Assembly: GCF_002282855.1 (NCBI RefSeq) | Contig: NZ_NRIR01000005.1 | Location: 1-64,000, forward strand | DNA: 64,000 bases | Source: Paraferrimonas sedimenticola | GTDB lineage: Bacteria; Pseudomonadota; Gammaproteobacteria; Enterobacterales; Shewanellaceae | Reading direction: 5' to 3' | In this document: one piece after another, positions 44,501 through 54,577 of the stretch | Layout of the letters: each line of letters begins with the position of its first letter | Numbering within the stretch: position 1 is the first letter of the stretch | Notes under the pieces: generated by a model | Seen by the model: the letters and a program-made list of their open reading frames with translations, nothing else | What the model was told of the DNA's origin: nothing | The model's database searches: none | Position numbers and translations under genes: made by a program

Positions 44501-44618
44501 GTTTGGTTTGGGCTTTGCTACCGCGCTTACCATGCTTGTGGTACCCGCCTTGTATCTGATTTTTTTCGATGACACTAAGGAATTGGCGCAAGAAAAGCAG
44601 TTGGCAGAAGCCACTTAA
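41541..44618 (+). CDS. RND efflux pump 2, variant with Asp-Asn in TM4
   Basis: The start at ATG 41541 (GAGGA 8 bases upstream) gives 1025 residues, MNIAEYSVVNKVVTWLFVLIL. The RND fold is clear. In TM4 the sequence is LGMLVDNAIVVAEGM, with Asp402-Asn403 in place of the Asp-Asp pair of AcrB-type pumps. The same Asp-Asn is found in a distinct branch of RND pumps such as TriC-like proteins. Substrate unknown. A strong terminator follows. Confidence 0.88.
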   Translation: MNIAEYSVVNKVVTWLFVLILVGGGVGAYEEMGKLEDPAFTIKEAKVITLYPGATVTQVESEVTYHVEDAVQQLGQLKRIKMSISRPGYSEVTVEFKDEYGPKDMPSIYDELRRKIADMKHKLPPGAQAPSVVDDFADVFGIFLTVSGDGYSYRDLKDVADRLKKQLVLIDGVRKVSVQGVQQEVVYFEISRARLAELGIPVHAIGEVLRSVNQASPAGSLNVGNDYIRIHPTGEAQSVNEIGDVFVTSEDKTLIRLSDIGEIVRAYKDPATSLYYSDGKPAVALAISMSAGENVIAVGDRIEQRLAEMASVIPVGIEIKDTYNQPKEVDSSVSGFINSVIEALIIVVAVLLVFMGARVGLIIGAVLLITVAGTLWIMNMFGIELQRISLGALIIALGMLVDNAIVVAEGMLIRIQQGMSGRKAAGETVGQTFTALLGGTIIGILAFSGIGFSTDNTGEFARSLFYVILISLSLSWFTAITTTPLLCALFIKKTEPKEGEEEKDPYDSGMFRGYKALLLPALKFKYVTVAVAAGFFAMAVYGFGHIKEGFFPDANTPIFFVDVWQVEGTDISTTKEDTLRLEAWIREQEEVVQTTTIVGSGAVRFTLVYSPESSTATYAQIIVKVEDREQIAGLQDRIDTWLMENLPNTEPKIKNLRIGPGRDSKIEARFSGPDPDVLRQLSEQAQAIMHADDDAREVRDDWRQPVKVIVPQFNEQVGRQLGINRSDFADALQFASEGAPGGIFRDGNRLLPIYLRAPEEERASPSDLTDIQVYSPVLERFIPIGQVSTGFETKMENNIIRNRNRLHTIIASCNPISEFATPLFNRVRPQIEAIELPPGYILEWGGEYEDATDAQNSLFDVLPGGFLLMIIVSIMLFGRIRQPLIIWLVVPMAIVGITFGLLLMDGAFDFMALLGALSLVGLQIKNAIVLIEEIDLQKSTGKNTYDAIVDASISRLRPVLMAASTTILGVIPLLSDVFFAYMSITIMFGLGFATALTMLVVPALYLIFFDDTKELAQEKQLAEAT

Positions 44619-44635
44619 CCACTGATGAGCGATCT

Positions 44636-44662
44636 AAGCCGAGCTGGGGCTCGGCTTTTTTA
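44636..44662 (+). terminator. Terminator after RND system 2
   Basis: AAGCCGAG pairs with CTCGGCTT around CTGGGG, followed by TTTTTT. Confidence 0.9.
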
Positions 44663-44852
44663 TTGCTTTATGGGAGTTGTTGGGAGTGCGGTGTAGGGTG
44701 TCGTTACCACACTTGAGGTATTGCGAGGGGCAGGGGAGATTCTGATGAATCCTTTTTCACCTTGTTAACTAAAAATTTACAATTAATTGGTCAATTCGGT
44801 GTTTTTTCCAAAGTTCTGATCTTTCAACTCACCAATTCAATTGATTTGTCAG

Positions 44853-44868
44853 TTTACGTAAACGTAAA
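44853..44868. promoter_or_regulatory. Palindrome resembling a LiuR-type operator
   Basis: TTTACGTAAACGTAAA has perfect 7-bp arms (TTTACGT/ACGTAAA) around AA. It resembles the motif I recall for LiuR, a MerR-family regulator of branched-chain amino acid and acyl-CoA catabolism in gammaproteobacteria. The palindrome is seen; the assignment is inference. Confidence 0.45.
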
Positions 44869-44955
44869 TCTAAAACGTTGAGCTTGTGGTGCGTTAACGA
44901 AGTTAGCTCTTAAAGTGTTGAATTTTATTGAAAAAGACTCGCTATGAACAAGTGA

Positions 44956-44973
44956 TTTAAACGGTCGTTTGAA
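44956..44973. promoter_or_regulatory. Palindrome resembling a PsrA/fatty-acid regulator site
   Basis: TTTAAACGGTCGTTTGAA is a near-perfect palindrome with AAACG/CGTTT arms around GT. It resembles PsrA sites, which respond to long-chain fatty acids. Control of the glyoxylate shunt by fatty acids would make biological sense. The match is from memory. Confidence 0.45.
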
Positions 44974-45131
44974 ATGGGTGTTTCATCAAAAAATGAACAG
45001 GTGTAAACATATTGATACACCAATATGTTTTATGTAGTAAAAATAACAAACTTTTGGCTAGGGTGAGAATCTGAGTTTGGCTAAGAGAAAATAGACCGAT
45101 TGAAATTGTGGGTAAGCCATAACTTGTTGAT

Positions 45132-45145
45132 ATTAAACGTTTAAT
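45132..45145. promoter_or_regulatory. Perfect palindrome before aceB
   Basis: ATTAAACGTTTAAT is a perfect 14-bp palindrome 138 bases before the aceB start. It shares the AAACGTTT core with the site at 44956. The factor is unknown. Confidence 0.4.
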
Positions 45146-45283
45146 GTCGTTTCATTTAAACGCTAGAAGCGACTATTTAGGTGGTTTTGGAAAATTGGTA
45201 AAGCCAAAAACACGGGTTGCGGCACTGGCAAATGCGTCATAGTTTGAAGTTGTAAAGTTTCAGATGACAGCAAGGAGCCCACC

Positions 45284-46921
45284 ATGAGCCAAAGCCCAGA
45301 GCCAATGCGCGGTTTAACTATCGCCCAAAGTCAGGTAGATGGCGCCGACAGTATATTTAATCAAGGCGCGCTAAACCTATTAGAAGACTTATGTCAGTTG
45401 TTCGCAGCTGAAGTGCCAGAGCTGTTGCAAGCCCGCAAAGAATACCAACAGAAAGTCGACGATGGCTGGCTTCCTGAATTCAATCCCGAGACCAAAGCGA
45501 TTCGCGATGGCGACTGGCAGGTGGGCGCCATTCCGGCGGACCTGCAAGACCGACGTGTGGAAATCACTGGGCCGGTAGAGCGCAAGATGATCATCAACGC
45601 GCTCAATGCCGACGTTAAAGTCTTTATGGCCGACTTTGAAGACTCGCTAGCGCCGAGCTGGGATAAGGTGGTTCAGGGGCAAATTAACTTGCGTGATGCC
45701 AACCGTCGCCAAATCGACTTTACCGCCGACAACGGCAAAGAGTACAAGCTAAAAGACGACCCTGCGGTTCTGATTGCGCGAGTTCGTGGTATTCACCTAC
45801 CCGAAGCCCATGTGCTTTATGAAGGCAAACCGATTCCAGGTTGCTTGTTGGACTTCGCCCTGTATTTCCACCACAACTACTTGGCTTTGATTGAGCGTGG
45901 CTCGGGCCCTTACTTCTACATTCCTAAGTTGGAGCATCATCAAGAGGCGGCTTGGTGGGCCAAAGTGTTTGCTTACACTGAGCAAAAGTACTGCTTGCAG
46001 CCAGGTACCATCAAGTGCACCTGTTTGATTGAAACTTTGCCTGCTGTGTTTGAAATGGACGAGATTTTGCACGCGCTGCGCAGCAATATCGTTGCGCTGA
46101 ACTGCGGCCGTTGGGATTACATCTTCAGCTATATCAAAACCCTGCGTAACCACAGAGAACGTGTGTTACCGGACCGCTCTCAGGTCACTATGGACAAGCC
46201 GTTTCTCAACGCCTATTCGCGCTTGCTGATCAAAACCTGCCACAAACGCGGTGCACTAGCCATGGGCGGCATGGCAGCGCTAATTCCTTCTAAAGATCCA
46301 GAGCAAAACAAAAAGGTGCTTGAGAAAGTGGATCAGGACAAGCGCCTCGAAGCTCGCAACGGCCACGACGGTACTTGGATTGCCCACCCAGGTTTAGCGG
46401 ATACCGCCATGGGGGTGTTCAACCAATACATAGGTGAGGGCGAGAGCAATCAGCTGCATATTACTCGAGACGTGGATGCGCCAATCAGTGCTCACGAATT
46501 ACTTGAGCCCTGCCCAGGCGAGCGTACCGAAGCTGGTATGCGCTTGAACATTCGCGTGGCCCTGCAGTACTTAGAGGCTTGGATCCAAGGCAATGGCTGT
46601 GTGCCGATTTACGGCCTGATGGAAGATGCAGCCACTGCGGAAATCAGCCGAGCCAGTATTTGGCAGTGGATCCGTCACCAGCAGAGTTTAGATAGCGGTG
46701 AGCTAGTAACCGCGGCTTTGTTTGAGCAAATGCTTCACGAAGAACTCAATGTGGTTCGCAATCAAGTGGGCGACGAGCGATATCAGCAAGGGCGTTTTGA
46801 AGAAGCGGCAGCACTGCTGCGGGAAATCACCACAGCCCCAACCCTTTGTGACTTTTTAACCCTACCTGGCTACGCCTTACTAACCACTGGCAGCCAAAGC
46901 AACACGACCCCAAGCGCATAA
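45284..46921 (+). CDS. aceB: Malate synthase A
   Basis: The 545-residue enzyme has the malate synthase A pattern: [11 protein letters not shown] near residue 116, [69 protein letters not shown] and [21 protein letters not shown]. It condenses glyoxylate with acetyl-CoA to malate, the second step of the glyoxylate shunt. AAGGAG precedes the start. It is cotranscribed with aceA, 16 bases downstream. Confidence 0.97.
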   Translation: MSQSPEPMRGLTIAQSQVDGADSIFNQGALNLLEDLCQLFAAEVPELLQARKEYQQKVDDGWLPEFNPETKAIRDGDWQVGAIPADLQDRRVEITGPVERKMIINALNADVKVFMADFEDSLAPSWDKVVQGQINLRDANRRQIDFTADNGKEYKLKDDPAVLIARVRGIHLPEAHVLYEGKPIPGCLLDFALYFHHNYLALIERGSGPYFYIPKLEHHQEAAWWAKVFAYTEQKYCLQPGTIKCTCLIETLPAVFEMDEILHALRSNIVALNCGRWDYIFSYIKTLRNHRERVLPDRSQVTMDKPFLNAYSRLLIKTCHKRGALAMGGMAALIPSKDPEQNKKVLEKVDQDKRLEARNGHDGTWIAHPGLADTAMGVFNQYIGEGESNQLHITRDVDAPISAHELLEPCPGERTEAGMRLNIRVALQYLEAWIQGNGCVPIYGLMEDAATAEISRASIWQWIRHQQSLDSGELVTAALFEQMLHEELNVVRNQVGDERYQQGRFEEAAALLREITTAPTLCDFLTLPGYALLTTGSQSNTTPSA

Positions 46922-46937
46922 TAAAAGGAGAATGCCA

Positions 46938-48233
46938 ATGAATCGTAAGCAGCAAATCGAAGCTTTGAAACTAGACTGGGAAAACAACCCTCGTTGGAAT
47001 GGCGTACGTCGCCCTTATAGCGCTGAAGAAGTGGTCAATCTGCGCGGCTCAATTGTGCCAGAGAACACCTTGGCGCAAAACGGTGCCAAGAAGCTGTGGG
47101 AGCTTATCAATGGCAGCGCGAAAAAAGGTTATGTGAATTGCTTGGGTGCCTTGACTGGTGGTCAAGCGGTACAACAAGCCAAAGCGGGTATCGAAGCCAT
47201 CTACCTGTCGGGTTGGCAGGTAGCAGCGGACAATAACCTAGCCTCTAGCATGTACCCAGATCAGTCTCTGTATCCAGCCAACTCGGTACCGGCTGTGGTT
47301 GAGCGTATCAACAACTCTTTCCGTCGCGCTGACCAAATTCAGTGGAGCAAGGGCGACGAGGGCGAGCAGCTGGATTACTTCTTGCCAATCGTGGCGGATG
47401 CCGAAGCGGGTTTCGGTGGCGTATTGAATGCCTACGAGCTGATGAAGTCGATGATCGACGCGGGTGCCGCTGGGGTTCACTTTGAAGACCAACTGGCTTC
47501 GGTTAAGAAGTGTGGTCACATGGGCGGCAAGGTATTGGTGCCAACTCAAGAAGCGGTACAAAAATTGGTTGCGGCTCGCTTTGCGGCGGACGTGGCGGGT
47601 GTGCCGACGCTCGTGATTGCGCGTACTGACGCTAATGCAGCGGATCTACTGACTTCAGACGTTGATCCATACGATGCTGACTTCATTACCGGTGAGCGCA
47701 CCGCAGAAGGCTTCTATCGCGTCCGCCCTGGTTTGGACCAAGCCATCTCGCGCGGTCTGGCTTATGCCCCATACGCTGACATGATCTGGTGTGAAACTGC
47801 CACGCCTTGTTTGGATGAAGCCCAGCGTTTCGCTGACGCGATTCACGCTAAGTTCCCGAACCAGATTTTGGCGTACAACTGCTCGCCATCGTTTAACTGG
47901 CGTAAGAACTTGGATGACGCCACTATCGCGCGCTTCCAGCAAGCGCTGTCGGACATGGGCTATAAGTACCAGTTCATCACCTTAGCCGGTATTCACAACA
48001 TGTGGTACAACATGTTCGACTTGGCCAAGGAGTACGCTTCTGGCGAAGGTATGAAGCACTACGTTGAGAAAGTGCAGCAGCCAGAGTTTGAAGCGGCTGA
48101 GCGTGGTTACACCTTTGTAGCGCACCAGCAAGAGGTGGGTACAGGCTACTTCGACAAGGTCACCAATGTGATTCAAGGCGGCGATTCGTCCGTGACCGCA
48201 TTGACAGGTTCTACCGAAGAAGATCAGTTCTAA
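46938..48233 (+). CDS. aceA: Isocitrate lyase
   Basis: The second ATG (46938) is preferred because AAGGAG is 7 bases before it and only 1 base before the first ATG at 46932. The 431-residue enzyme has the signature KKCGHMGGK with the catalytic Cys, plus [27 protein letters not shown] and YNCSPSFNW. It cleaves isocitrate to glyoxylate and succinate, competing with the NAD-type isocitrate dehydrogenase at 4949-5956. Confidence 0.97.
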   Translation: MNRKQQIEALKLDWENNPRWNGVRRPYSAEEVVNLRGSIVPENTLAQNGAKKLWELINGSAKKGYVNCLGALTGGQAVQQAKAGIEAIYLSGWQVAADNNLASSMYPDQSLYPANSVPAVVERINNSFRRADQIQWSKGDEGEQLDYFLPIVADAEAGFGGVLNAYELMKSMIDAGAAGVHFEDQLASVKKCGHMGGKVLVPTQEAVQKLVAARFAADVAGVPTLVIARTDANAADLLTSDVDPYDADFITGERTAEGFYRVRPGLDQAISRGLAYAPYADMIWCETATPCLDEAQRFADAIHAKFPNQILAYNCSPSFNWRKNLDDATIARFQQALSDMGYKYQFITLAGIHNMWYNMFDLAKEYASGEGMKHYVEKVQQPEFEAAERGYTFVAHQQEVGTGYFDKVTNVIQGGDSSVTALTGSTEEDQF

Positions 48234-48253
48234 AAGATTCACTGAGATCTTTT
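48232..48253 (+). terminator. Possible weak terminator after aceA
   Basis: AAAAGAT pairs with ATCTTTT around an 8-base loop beginning at the stop codon. The stem is A/T-rich and the T tract short, so readthrough into the small downstream gene is possible. Confidence 0.4.
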
Positions 48254-48409
48254 ATACGGCCTATTAACGACGCTGCGGGCAACCGTGGCGTCGTTTACTA
48301 TTTGCACAACTGGCCGACCTTGGTTAACATGCTGGTTACATTCGGTTTTTTGATAGAAGGATGTCATCGAAAAACCACTAGATCACACCAGTAATAGGAG
48401 TCATGGACG

Positions 48410-48565
48410 ATGTTTAGCTGGATCAAACGCAAGTTATTTAAGCCAAAGGTGGAAAGGCGCCGAGTGAATGTTCAAATTCCCATGGAAACCATTCAAACCG
48501 GATTACAGTTTGACGGGGCAAAGGGCCTGTCAAAACAAGCACAAGATGAGGCTTCCTCTTCTTGA
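48410..48565 (+). CDS. Small basic protein of 51 residues, unknown function
   Basis: The frame reads MFSWIKRKLFKPKVERRR, then VNVQIPMETIQTGLQFDG, then AKGLSKQAQDEASSS and TGA. AGGAG lies 9 bases before the ATG. The product has a short amphipathic, Lys/Arg-rich N-terminus and a polar tail, and no signal peptide. It is downstream of aceA by 176 bases and upstream of queA. The ribosome binding site and codon pattern suggest a real gene. I do not recognise the family. Confidence 0.65.
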   Translation: MFSWIKRKLFKPKVERRRVNVQIPMETIQTGLQFDGAKGLSKQAQDEASSS

Positions 48566-48667
48566 TCTGAATAACGATCCCTCATAGACTAGCCACCCCT
48601 ATAATTAAGCACAGTTTCTGTGCTTAATTTCGTTTTAACACCTAGGTTTGTTGCCCGGAACCCCATT

Positions 48668-49711
48668 ATGCAAGTGTCCGATTTTCACTTCGATCTGCCC
48701 GACGAGCTGATCGCCCGCTACCCGACCAAACAGCGCAATGCGTCGCGTCTACTGTGCCTCGATGGCCCAAGCGGTAACTTATCGGATCAGCGTTTTGAAG
48801 ATTTACTGGACTTGGTCAACGACGGTGACCTAATGGTGTTTAACAACACTCGAGTGATCCCCGCGCGCATCTTTGGCCGCAAACAAAGCGGTGGCAAGAT
48901 AGAAGTGCTGGTTGAGCGAGTGCTGGATGACAAGCGCTTATTGGCCCATGTGCGCTCGTCTAAATCTCCCAAGCCTGGCGCACTGTTGATATTCGAGCAG
49001 GACGTTGAGATGCGCATGCAAGCGCGCCACGATGCCTTGTTTGAGCTCGAGCTGGCAAGCGATGGCAATGTGCTCGAAACCTTAGAGAAGATTGGCCACA
49101 TGCCACTTCCACCTTATATCGACCGCCCAGACGAGGATTCGGACTGGGAGCGCTATCAAACCGTGTACAACCAAGTACCAGGGGCCGTCGCAGCGCCAAC
49201 CGCCGGACTACACTTTGATGATGCCATGCTGGCCAAGCTCAAGGACAAGGGCGTTCGCATCGAATACGTCACTTTGCACGTGGGCGCAGGGACTTTCCAG
49301 CCAGTGCGAGTGGACAAAATTGAAGACCACCTGATGCACTCGGAGTACGCCGAGGTGCCGCAACAAGTGGTGGACGCCATTGCCCAAACCAAAGCCAATG
49401 GCAAACGAGTGATAGCGGTGGGCACTACCAGTGTGCGCTCGTTAGAGAGTGCCGCTAAGGCATCACAAGGGGAGCTTAAGCCCTTTTTCAACGATACCAG
49501 CATTTTCATTTACCCGGGTTATCAGTTCGAGGTGGTGGACGCTGTGGTCACTAACTTCCACTTGCCCGAGTCGACATTGATCATGCTCGTGAGCGCGTTT
49601 GCTGGATATCAGCCCGTGATGGATGCATACCAACACGCGGTAGACCAGCAATATCGATTTTTCAGTTACGGCGACGCCATGTTCGTCACCCGTAACCCAA
49701 ACCCGGCTTAA
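48668..49711 (+). CDS. queA: tRNA preQ1(34) S-adenosylmethionine ribosyltransferase-isomerase QueA
   Basis: The family start [23 protein letters not shown] at 48668 gives 347 residues; the frame also opens upstream at 48620 without support. Conserved stretches include [68 protein letters not shown] and [16 protein letters not shown]. QueA moves the ribosyl part of SAM to preQ1 in tRNA, toward queuosine. It starts the queA-tgt-yajC-secD-secF cluster. Confidence 0.95.
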   Translation: MQVSDFHFDLPDELIARYPTKQRNASRLLCLDGPSGNLSDQRFEDLLDLVNDGDLMVFNNTRVIPARIFGRKQSGGKIEVLVERVLDDKRLLAHVRSSKSPKPGALLIFEQDVEMRMQARHDALFELELASDGNVLETLEKIGHMPLPPYIDRPDEDSDWERYQTVYNQVPGAVAAPTAGLHFDDAMLAKLKDKGVRIEYVTLHVGAGTFQPVRVDKIEDHLMHSEYAEVPQQVVDAIAQTKANGKRVIAVGTTSVRSLESAAKASQGELKPFFNDTSIFIYPGYQFEVVDAVVTNFHLPESTLIMLVSAFAGYQPVMDAYQHAVDQQYRFFSYGDAMFVTRNPNPA

Positions 49712-50911
<1,200 letters not shown>

Positions 50912-50957
50912 TCCCCATATCAGCTTTTAACTTACAAACGATAATTACGAGAGACTT

Positions 50958-51290
50958 ATGTTTATTTCAAACGCTTATGCAAACGCGGCCGGTGCACCTC
51001 AAGGTGGCGGCACCATGGAACTGATTTTCATGTTGGTAGTATTCGGTCTGATCTTCTACTTCATGATCTACCGTCCGCAAGCCAAGCGTGTTAAAGAGCA
51101 CAAGAGTCTGATGAGCGCTTTGAGCAAAGGCGACGAAGTGCTAACCAATGGTGGTCTTATCGGTAAGATTGTAAAAATTACCGACGAAAACGACTACGTG
51201 CTAATCGCAATTAACGACAGCACTGAAGTAACCATCAAAAAAGACTACATCGCGGCCGTTCTACCGAAGGGCTCGATTCAATCGCTGTAA
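50958..51290 (+). CDS. yajC: Sec translocase accessory protein YajC
   Basis: The 110-residue protein has one membrane segment (about 19-41, ELIFMLVVFGLIFYFMIYRP) and the cytoplasmic QAKRVKEHKSLMSALSKGDEVLTNGGLIGKIVKI motif. It associates with SecDF-YidC. It lies 46 bases after tgt and 18 bases before secD, the standard order. Confidence 0.95.
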   Translation: MFISNAYANAAGAPQGGGTMELIFMLVVFGLIFYFMIYRPQAKRVKEHKSLMSALSKGDEVLTNGGLIGKIVKITDENDYVLIAINDSTEVTIKKDYIAAVLPKGSIQSL

Positions 51291-51308
51291 CGCCAAGAGG
51301 GCTCACGC

Positions 51309-53153
51309 GTGTTAAATAAATATCCGATGTGGAAGAACCTGATGGTGGTGTTTATCATCGCCGTCGGGGCGCTTTACGCACTTCCCAACTTGTTTGGTGA
51401 GGACAACGCGGTCCAGATTTCTGGTAGCCGCGGATACACAGTCACCACCGAGACCATGGAGCAGGTCAAACAAGCACTAGACGTCGCCCAAATTGACGTT
51501 AAACGCCTAGAACTGAAAGACGACACTCTGGAAGTTCGCGTGTTCGACGGTGACCAGCAGCTAAAAGCTCGCGAAGTCATCGGTGAGCAGCTTGGTAAAA
51601 ACTTCGTTGTTGCAATGAACCTAGCCCCGTCCACTCCTCAGTGGCTTGAAGCCATTGGTGGTGGTCCTATGAAGCTAGGTCTGGATTTGCGCGGCGGTAT
51701 TCACTTCTTGATGGAAGTGGACATGGCCGAAGCGATTGCCAAGGCACAAACGCAAATGGCGACCGACTTTAGATCGGACTTGCGTAGCGAGAAGATTCGT
51801 TACTCGGGTATTCGCGCGGTGGGCGATTCGGTACAAATTAAGTTCCGTAATGCTGAAGCTTTGGATAAAGCGGAGAAGTTCATCTCTAGCCGTTACAACG
51901 AGTACGAAATTGTCAGCGGTGGCGAAGCGCAAACGCTGCGTGTTCGCATGACCGAAGAGCACCTCAAGCAAATTCGCGAAGAAGCGGTTTCGCAAAACAT
52001 CACCATTATTCGCAACCGTGTGAATGAGCTGGGTGTTGCTGAGCCTGTGGTTCAGCGCCAAGGCGCTGAGCGTATCGTAGTGCAGCTGCCTGGTGTACAA
52101 GACCCAACTCGTGCGAAAGAGATTCTAGGTGCTACCGCGACGCTAGAATTCCGCATGCAAGACACTCGCACCGATCCTCGCGATGCGGCTGCCGGTCGTT
52201 TGCCTGCCAGCTCTGAGCTGTTTGACCGTCGCGGCGGTGGCCAAGCAGTATTGGTGAAAGACATCATCCTAACCGGTGACCATGTAACTGGTGCTCGTGC
52301 GGCGTTTGACGAAAACGGTCAGCCACAGGTGAGCATCGACTTGGACGCTCAAGGCGGTGACAAAATGGCGTCGGCGACTAAGGATGCGATTGGCATGCCA
52401 ATGGCGACCTTGTTCACCGAGTACAAGCCTACCGAAGAAGTGGACGAAAACGGTCGTCCTAAGCTAGAGAAGATTCAGGAAGTCGTGTCTATAGCGACCA
52501 TTCAATCTCGCTTGGGCCGCAGTTTCCGCATCACAGGTGTGGGGCACGCCGAAGCGCAAAACCTAGCGCTACTATTGCGCGCGGGTGCACTAAAAGCGCC
52601 AGTACAAATTGTTGAAGAACGCACCATTGGTCCAAGCCTAGGTCAGCAGAACATTGAGAATGGTCTGCAGGCAATGATTTGGGGTCTGGCGTTCGTTGTG
52701 TTGTTCATGGCGATTTACTACCGCTCGTTTGGTCTGATTTCTGTCTGTGCACTGGCGGTGAACCTGATTATGGTTGTGGGTGTGATGTCCATGATCCCAG
52801 GGGCCACGCTAACTTTGCCGGGTATTGCAGGTATTGTATTGACCGTAGGTATGGCGGTGGACGGCAACGTGCTTATCTTTGAGCGTATTCGCGAAGAGTT
52901 GCGCGCCGGTCGTTCGGTTCAGCAAGCCATTCACGAAGGTTACGGCAACGCCTTGTCGACCATTGCCGATGCCAACATCACCACCTTTATCACCTCGCTG
53001 ATTCTGTTCGCAGTAGGTACCGGTGCGGTGAAAGGCTTCGCAGTGACTCTGATGATTGGTATTGCGACTTCCATGTTTACAGCCATTGTTGGCTCTCGTG
53101 CGCTAGTTAACCTGATTTGGGGTGGCAAGCGCGTGAAGAAACTGTCGATTTAA
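51309..53153 (+). CDS. secD: Protein translocase subunit SecD
   Basis: The GTG start has GAGGG 7 bases upstream; E. coli secD also uses GTG. The 614-residue protein starts [17 protein letters not shown] and has the [16 protein letters not shown] motif, the large periplasmic P1 region and six membrane segments. TM4-region residues [26 protein letters not shown] match SecD. It uses the proton gradient to drive export. Confidence 0.97.
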   Translation: MLNKYPMWKNLMVVFIIAVGALYALPNLFGEDNAVQISGSRGYTVTTETMEQVKQALDVAQIDVKRLELKDDTLEVRVFDGDQQLKAREVIGEQLGKNFVVAMNLAPSTPQWLEAIGGGPMKLGLDLRGGIHFLMEVDMAEAIAKAQTQMATDFRSDLRSEKIRYSGIRAVGDSVQIKFRNAEALDKAEKFISSRYNEYEIVSGGEAQTLRVRMTEEHLKQIREEAVSQNITIIRNRVNELGVAEPVVQRQGAERIVVQLPGVQDPTRAKEILGATATLEFRMQDTRTDPRDAAAGRLPASSELFDRRGGGQAVLVKDIILTGDHVTGARAAFDENGQPQVSIDLDAQGGDKMASATKDAIGMPMATLFTEYKPTEEVDENGRPKLEKIQEVVSIATIQSRLGRSFRITGVGHAEAQNLALLLRAGALKAPVQIVEERTIGPSLGQQNIENGLQAMIWGLAFVVLFMAIYYRSFGLISVCALAVNLIMVVGVMSMIPGATLTLPGIAGIVLTVGMAVDGNVLIFERIREELRAGRSVQQAIHEGYGNALSTIADANITTFITSLILFAVGTGAVKGFAVTLMIGIATSMFTAIVGSRALVNLIWGGKRVKKLSI

Positions 53154-53165
53154 GGGGCTGCAATC

Positions 53166-54113
53166 ATGTTTCAAATTTTAGAACTGAAAAAGACAGTCAA
53201 CTTCCTAAGACACGCGGTGCCAGCGAGTTTGCTGTCATTGGTGTTGATTCTGGGTTCTATCGGTAGCCTAGCGGTTAACGGTATCAACTGGGGCTTGGAC
53301 TTCACCGGCGGTACTGTGGTGGAGATGGAGTTTTCTGATGCGGCGGATCTTAACGCCCTTCGTGCTAACTTGACTGACCCAGAAGTAAACGGTGCTGTAG
53401 TACAAAACTTTGGTACTAGCCGCGATGTTATCGTGCGTTTGCCCGTTCGCGAGGACGTATCGAGCACGGCTCAAGTGAAAGTAACCCAAGCGGCTGCCGC
53501 GCAAATCGACGCAAACGTTGAAACCAAGCGCGTTGAGTTTGTTGGCCCTCAGGTTGGTGCAGAGCTGGCGGAGCAGGGCGGTTTGGCCGTACTTGTGGCG
53601 CTTATCTGTATCCTGATGTACGTGTCATTCCGCTTTGAGTGGCGTTTAGCAATGGGCGCTGTAGCGGCCTTGGCGCACGACGTTATCATTACTCTTGGCG
53701 TGTTCTCTCTGTTTAAGATTGAATTCGATTTGACCGTGTTGGCGGGCTTGTTGACGGTTGTGGGTTACTCACTCAACGATACCATTGTTGTGTTTGACCG
53801 TATCCGTGAGAACTTCCTCAAGCTGCGCAAAGCCGACGGTACAAGTGTGGTGAACACCTCAATTACTCAAACCATGAGCCGTACCATTATTACCACTGGT
53901 ACCACCTTGATTGTGGTGGTGTCCTTGTTCTTAAAGGGTGGCGCCATGATCCACGGCTTCGCAACTGCGTTGCTAATGGGTATTTTGGTAGGTACTTACT
54001 CGTCTATCTATGTGGCCAGTTACCTAGCGGTTCGTCTTGGCATTAGCCGTGAGCACATGCTGCCGGTTGAAGTTGAGAAAGAAGGCGCGGATCAAGAATC
54101 CTTAACGCCCTAG
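53166..54113 (+). CDS. secF: Protein translocase subunit SecF
   Basis: The 315-residue protein has the SecF signatures INWGLDFTGGTVVEMEFS, VGAELAEQGGLAVLVALICILMYVSFRFEWRLAMGAV and VVGYSLNDTIVVFDRIRENF, with six membrane segments. It follows secD by 12 bases and ends the operon with a strong terminator. Confidence 0.97.
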   Translation: MFQILELKKTVNFLRHAVPASLLSLVLILGSIGSLAVNGINWGLDFTGGTVVEMEFSDAADLNALRANLTDPEVNGAVVQNFGTSRDVIVRLPVREDVSSTAQVKVTQAAAAQIDANVETKRVEFVGPQVGAELAEQGGLAVLVALICILMYVSFRFEWRLAMGAVAALAHDVIITLGVFSLFKIEFDLTVLAGLLTVVGYSLNDTIVVFDRIRENFLKLRKADGTSVVNTSITQTMSRTIITTGTTLIVVVSLFLKGGAMIHGFATALLMGILVGTYSSIYVASYLAVRLGISREHMLPVEVEKEGADQESLTP

Positions 54114-54133
54114 CGGAACTCGCTAACCGATTG

Positions 54134-54161
54134 AAAAGCCAGATCTTAGTATCTGGCTTTT
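54134..54161 (+). terminator. secDF operon terminator
   Basis: AAAAGCCAGAT pairs with ATCTGGCTTTT around CTTAGT, followed by more T residues. Confidence 0.92.
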
Positions 54162-54254
54162 TTGTGCCGGTTTTAATAACAATTGCATAACAAAAAGAAT
54201 TAGGGTAAAACGGTTTCGCTGAATAAGTCTGTTTGGGCGGAGTAGTAGAGTCAA

Positions 54255-54569
54255 ATGGAAGACAGAAAGGTCATGCTTGCCAGTGCTAATTTACTGCAGG
54301 CACACACATGGAAAGGATTGCTGGAAAACCAAGGCATTCCGGTAGAACTGCGCGGTGAAACCCTGTTGGGCGCCACCGGTGAATTACCTGCGGATGTGCA
54401 GCAAGTTGAGCTGTGGGTCAACGCCGAACAGAAACCCCTTGCCCGCGATCATCTCGATTCGCTGCAAGTCCCCAAAGAAGATTGGGTCTGCATTGCCTGC
54501 AACGAACACAACGAAGGCAACTTTGAGTTGTGTTGGAATTGCGGCGCTGAGCAAGGTAAGCAACTCTAA
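54255..54569 (+). CDS. DUF2007 protein with C-terminal zinc ribbon
   Basis: The 104-residue protein has an N-terminal DUF2007-type domain (VMLASANLLQAHTWKGLLENQGIPVELRG, about 6-70). The C-terminal zinc-ribbon-like motif is WVCIACNEHNEGNFELCWNCG (Cys pairs near 78-81 and 92-95). DUF2007 proteins are proposed signal-transducing proteins related to PII; the role here is unknown. It is 8 bases upstream of the CysG-like gene and probably cotranscribed with it. Confidence 0.75.
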   Translation: MEDRKVMLASANLLQAHTWKGLLENQGIPVELRGETLLGATGELPADVQQVELWVNAEQKPLARDHLDSLQVPKEDWVCIACNEHNEGNFELCWNCGAEQGKQL

Positions 54570-54577
54570 CCTTCAAT

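Larger units (their letters stand above)
44663..45283. other. Long A/T-rich regulatory region before aceB
   Basis: About 620 bases without a gene. It contains three clear palindromes at 44853, 44956 and 45132, described separately, and several A/T-rich tracts that could hold promoters. The length is unusual for this otherwise compact region and suggests layered control of the glyoxylate shunt. Confidence 0.6.

Noticed and set aside
48620-48667. Upstream extension of queA
   Set aside because: The QueA family starts at [11 protein letters not shown], and the extra residues lack similarity.
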